A stretch of DNA of 42,670 nucleotides from JBAVQS01 sp049694275. Its GTDB lineage: Bacteria; Chloroflexota; Anaerolineae; UBA4142; SHND01. The DNA lies in the NCBI GenBank assembly GCA_049694275.1, contig JBAVQS010000404.1:1-42670 (forward strand), given 5' to 3'. The notes under the pieces are model-generated. The model was given only the letters and a program-made list of their open reading frames with translations. It had not been told where the DNA came from and ran no database searches. This document shows, in pieces, positions 40,167 through 42,670 of the stretch; position 1 is the first letter of the stretch, and each line of letters opens with the position of its first letter. Both the position numbers and the translations under genes were made by a program.

Positions 40167-41158
40167 TCCCTTTTCTTGACGACCAGGTACTCTATGCCTT
40201 GTTACAGCTTGGGATCCTCGTCACTTTTATTATTAGCGCCGTTCGCGCTGCACACGTTTCACCTGCATGTTTGGGCGAGCTTCTAACCGCTGCCATCTTT
40301 GGCCTATTACTCGAACAGGGCGATATTCTCCTTTTCGGAACCTACGGCTACAATTCCCATTGGGTGCGGATTGGCGATGTCCCCGTCGCCATTGCGCTCA
40401 CCTGGGCCATGATTATCGCTTCGGCGATGAACCTGAGCGATGTGCTGGGGCTGCCGAGTGTGGAGGACCTCCCTCGGCCTCATTCGATAGGCGGGACCGT
40501 GCACTGGCTAGGATATGGTGCGCTTGCGCCGGTAGCCGATGCGATCTGGGCAATTTTGCTCGACCTTTCCCTCGACGCCGTGGCGATTCGGCTAAGGCTT
40601 TGGACATGGACCATTCCGGCCGACCAGGGGTGGTTTGGCGTCCCCTGGGGCAATTTCTATTCCTGGCTGTATGTTGCTGCTATGTTCTCTTTTTTTACAC
40701 GGCTGGTCCGTCGCACCGCGAGATATCGCAGTCCTGTTTGGGGTTGGTGGCAACTGGCTGTTCCACTCCTCGCCTATTTTGGCCTCCTCGCCTTTTTTGC
40801 GCCCTACCTGGTCTTGCAGCATACTCTATTCGCGTTGGACCCCGAAAATGCCACGTGGGTGGTCTTTGCCATCACCCTCGTCGCATTGACCATTCTGACG
40901 GTGTACGGGTTGGGGTGGGCGCGGGGGGCCGCCCGAGAAGAACCGGACCACTGGCTTGCCTTGATCCGACTGACCGTTCACCTGCTCTTTCTCGGGGCGC
41001 TTGTTCTCACCGGTCTGTTTATTCATCTTATCATGCTGTTGTGGGTTGCCCTGACCATGCTCTTGATCGAATTGGTGTTGCTGGGCTTGTCCCGCTATAA
41101 TGGATTTCGAATCCGAACAACTCGATTTCTACTTGGAAGGGGGTCACGCGCGGAATGA
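40163..41158 (+). CDS. Carotenoid biosynthesis membrane protein (DUF422/CruF-like)
   Basis: 331 residues with about 8 transmembrane helices. The Caroten_synth (PF04240-type) pattern is visible: FGTYGYNSHWVRIGDVPVAIALTWAMII and LDAVAIRLRLWTWTIPADQGWFGVPWGNFYSWLYV, matching the conserved YxY..., D..A.RLxxWxW and GVPxxNFxxW of the bisanhydrobacterioruberin/gamma-carotene hydratase family. It would hydrate carotenoid end groups. ATG at 40163 overlaps the ferredoxin stop (ATGA) and its own stop overlaps the next gene (ATGA), so the three genes form one translational unit. Confidence 0.85.
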   Translation: MIPFLDDQVLYALLQLGILVTFIISAVRAAHVSPACLGELLTAAIFGLLLEQGDILLFGTYGYNSHWVRIGDVPVAIALTWAMIIASAMNLSDVLGLPSVEDLPRPHSIGGTVHWLGYGALAPVADAIWAILLDLSLDAVAIRLRLWTWTIPADQGWFGVPWGNFYSWLYVAAMFSFFTRLVRRTARYRSPVWGWWQLAVPLLAYFGLLAFFAPYLVLQHTLFALDPENATWVVFAITLVALTILTVYGLGWARGAAREEPDHWLALIRLTVHLLFLGALVLTGLFIHLIMLLWVALTMLLIELVLLGLSRYNGFRIRTTRFLLGRGSRAE

Positions 41159-42102
41159 GATTCTTGATTGGTCTGACTATTTGTCTCACCCTGATGCTCG
41201 CATTGCTGGGCTGCGCGCCGCCGCGTCCCACGGCCACTCCCGCTGGTGTCTTGAGCCGTGCAACCCCCGCGCCAACCATTTTGCGCGGCAGCCCGACACC
41301 TGCCGATACCCCTGAGTCGCCGGGGGCGCAGGCGTTGCCCACGGCGCGCCCGCATCTCTATGACGAAGTAGGTGAGGAGGAGATTCTCGGCGCTGTTTTT
41401 CCCAACCTTTCTCTTACGCCAGCCGATGATCGCTTTCATGTCCAGGGGAGCGGTGATTGGACGGTTTGGGTCAACGACCGGGACGAAGGCTATGTTACCC
41501 AAGACCAGCGTTCGGAGTTGCTCGTGATTGTTGCAAACCTGGTAGGCCCCAACCCACCGAAGGAAGAGACTGCCTACGGCCCGTCATCTGACCTGATTGT
41601 CATGCTCGAAAAGAAGGATGGCAAGCTTGTCGTCACCCATCGCCAATCCGTTCTTCCAGCCGCTTCGCCGGAGGCGAATGACGTGCGCATCGAGCGGACG
41701 GTGGATGTGGACCATAACGGTACGGACGAACTCTTACTGACAACCAATGATACGCAATCGCCGATTGTTCGTACAGAGGCCCATCTCTTGCAATGGCAGG
41801 GCGACAAGCTGGCCGAGATCTGGAAAGGGATCGAGCAGGATGACAATACGGGCGCGAGCAATCAAGGCGAGTATCATTCCTATCAGGCGCTCATTGACTT
41901 TCAGGACGTAGACCAGGACGGCAAGGAAGAGATCTTGATGAGCGGCGAGCGAATCATTTATAAAAAAGATGCTCAGGGCAATCCTGATTTTACGACGCCT
42001 GACAAGATATTGGACGATCGCCAGGTGTACAATTGGAATGGGCAATCGTACGTGCTCGACAATCGATTCACTACACCGCCAGCCCCGGCGCCCACGCCCT
42101 AA
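41155..42102 (+). CDS. Lipoprotein with Asp-rich calcium-loop-like repeats
   Basis: 315 residues. A lipoprotein signal peptide ends at ALLGC, followed by a Thr/Pro/Arg linker. Two loops resemble FG-GAP/calcium-binding repeats: VDVDHNGTDELLLTTND and DVDQDGKEEILMSGE. The C-terminus ends APAPTP, Pro-rich. It is the third gene of the ferredoxin-carotenoid unit (ATGA overlap) and is stylistically similar to the lipoprotein at 32607-34373. Function unknown. Confidence 0.82.
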   Translation: MRFLIGLTICLTLMLALLGCAPPRPTATPAGVLSRATPAPTILRGSPTPADTPESPGAQALPTARPHLYDEVGEEEILGAVFPNLSLTPADDRFHVQGSGDWTVWVNDRDEGYVTQDQRSELLVIVANLVGPNPPKEETAYGPSSDLIVMLEKKDGKLVVTHRQSVLPAASPEANDVRIERTVDVDHNGTDELLLTTNDTQSPIVRTEAHLLQWQGDKLAEIWKGIEQDDNTGASNQGEYHSYQALIDFQDVDQDGKEEILMSGERIIYKKDAQGNPDFTTPDKILDDRQVYNWNGQSYVLDNRFTTPPAPAPTP

Positions 42103-42115
42103 CATGGCGCTCCCC

Positions 42116-42147
42116 GACCCGAAGGGTTTCTAAAAACCCTTCGGGTC
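42116..42147 (+). terminator. Perfect 14-bp hairpin after the lipoprotein
   Basis: Arms 42116-42129 and 42134-42147 (GACCCGAAGGGTTT and its complement) with loop CTAA. There is no T-tract, so it may be a terminator of weak strength or a transcript-stabilising hairpin. Confidence 0.65.
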
Positions 42148-42164
42148 GAATGCTCAAATCTTGC

Positions 42165-42194
42165 TTGACACGTGCATGTCAGCGCATTTATAAT
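42165..42194 (+). promoter_or_regulatory. Promoter of the EthD-like gene
   Basis: TTGACA at 42165-42170, 18-base spacer, TATAAT at 42189-42194, followed by AGGAGG before the GTG at 42239. Confidence 0.85.
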
Positions 42195-42238
42195 TGCCCT
42201 TGTTGGAGTCGGTTGTGTAATCGCGACAAGGAGGTTGC

Positions 42239-42565
42239 GTGGTGGTTAAATTAGTAGCGCTTTACCGCAAACCGGAAGATCCTCAGGCTTTTGAGCACGC
42301 GTATTTCGAGACGCATCTCCCCCTCGTCAAAAAGGTCCCAGGCTTGCAGCGAGTTCAAGTAACCCGCGTTACCGGCGCGCCACGCGGCGAACCCGAGCTG
42401 TATATGATTGCTGAATTGTATTTTCCTGACAAGGAGACAATGGACCGCGCGATGGCGTCCCCCGAGAACCAGGCAGCGGGCAAAAACCTGATGGGGTTTG
42501 CGCGCGGCCTCGTCACTTTTCTATTTGCCGAAGAGGTTGAGAGCTGTAACCGTTCAGTGGTGTGA
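42239..42565 (+). CDS. EthD family protein
   Basis: 108-residue dimeric alpha/beta-barrel protein of the EthD/YciI-like superfamily: VKLVALYRKPEDPQAFEHAYFETHLPLVKKVPGL, then GEPELYMIAELYFPDKETMDRAMASPENQAAG, the standard pattern. EthD itself is associated with ether degradation, but most members have unknown roles. GTG 42239 is preceded by AAGGAGG; a second GTG at 42242 is an alternative. Strong upstream promoter. Confidence 0.93.
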   Translation: MVVKLVALYRKPEDPQAFEHAYFETHLPLVKKVPGLQRVQVTRVTGAPRGEPELYMIAELYFPDKETMDRAMASPENQAAGKNLMGFARGLVTFLFAEEVESCNRSVV

Positions 42566-42631
42566 CAACCAGCGCGTCAATGACGATTATTGACGATGGT
42601 CACGGCAACGAGACGAGTGCATAATTGTGAC

Positions 42632-42670
42632 ATGAGTGCCGAGCAAACTCCTTCGGGCATTTCAGCGGAA
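42632..42670 (+). CDS. Start of a further gene, cut by the window end
   Basis: ATG at 42632 begins MSAEQTPSGISAE with the window end. A CATAAT at 42620-42625 with TGGTCA 17 bases upstream stands 6 bases before the ATG, the same leaderless style as elsewhere. Too short to assign. Confidence 0.4.
   Translation, partial: MSAEQTPSGISAE

Overview
The window looks like chromosomal DNA of a moderately GC-rich bacterium, most likely an uncultured member of the Chloroflexota (Anaerolineae-like). This is inferred from the gene repertoire: a large secreted amylopullulanase, a 7Fe/8Fe ferredoxin next to a CruF-type carotenoid protein, paired M16B peptidases, a ThiS/TtuA tRNA-thiolation pair, and many Thr/Pro-rich cell-surface lipoproteins. 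No rRNA or taxonomic marker is present, so the phylum is a judgement. There is one tRNA gene, tRNA-Val(CAC).

Layout. (1) 1-5450: a secreted amylopullulanase with its own extended -10 promoter and a strong terminator, then a DUF1385 membrane protein. (2) 5450-9780: a more AT-rich accessory island with a NACHT-family NTPase carrying a nuclease-like N-terminus (probable anti-phage protein), a coiled-coil membrane protein, a gene remnant and a UPF0175/PIN (DUF3368) toxin-antitoxin pair. (3) 9811-18640: central carbon metabolism (PEP carboxykinase, citrate synthase, malate dehydrogenase, isocitrate dehydrogenase), interrupted by an active/inactive M16 peptidase pair and a 15-residue-repeat beta-solenoid membrane protein. 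(4) 18761-24107: a secreted Ig-like repeat protein, the sulfur carrier and TtuA enzyme for tRNA 2-thiolation, the MurJ lipid II flippase, a sortase and a small membrane protein. (5) 24182-29469: a histidine kinase with a partner membrane protein, the tRNA, a membrane-anchored Thr/Pro-rich protein preceded by an overlapping short ORF, and a GH-A clan glycosidase-like lipoprotein. (6) 29614-34373: a metallo-beta-lactamase-fold hydrolase, an alkyltransferase-like DNA repair protein, a truncated DUF763 remnant, a CPBP intramembrane protease, a YbaK-type deacylase and a large lipoprotein. (7) 34547-42565: tightly packed genes with ATGA/TAATG overlaps: a quinone-oxidoreductase-like dehydrogenase, a gluzincin lipoprotein, a degenerate receiver protein, a concanavalin-fold protein, DUF309, a heavy-metal-associated (HMA) protein with an in-frame TGA, a ferredoxin, a carotenoid-biosynthesis protein, a lipoprotein and an EthD-like protein.

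The most notable item is at 39523-39873. A small HMA-domain protein reads through a TGA exactly where the second metal-binding cysteine is expected, and a bacterial-SECIS-like hairpin lies at the right distance downstream. It is a candidate selenoprotein that ordinary gene callers would miss. Other notable signals are a recurring promoter architecture that places the -10 box 7-9 bases before the start codon (probable leaderless mRNAs), pairs of promoters sharing identical 12-13-base -10 regions, a perfect 22-bp inverted repeat between mdh and the M16 pair, and the decayed DUF763 gene that still has its promoter.
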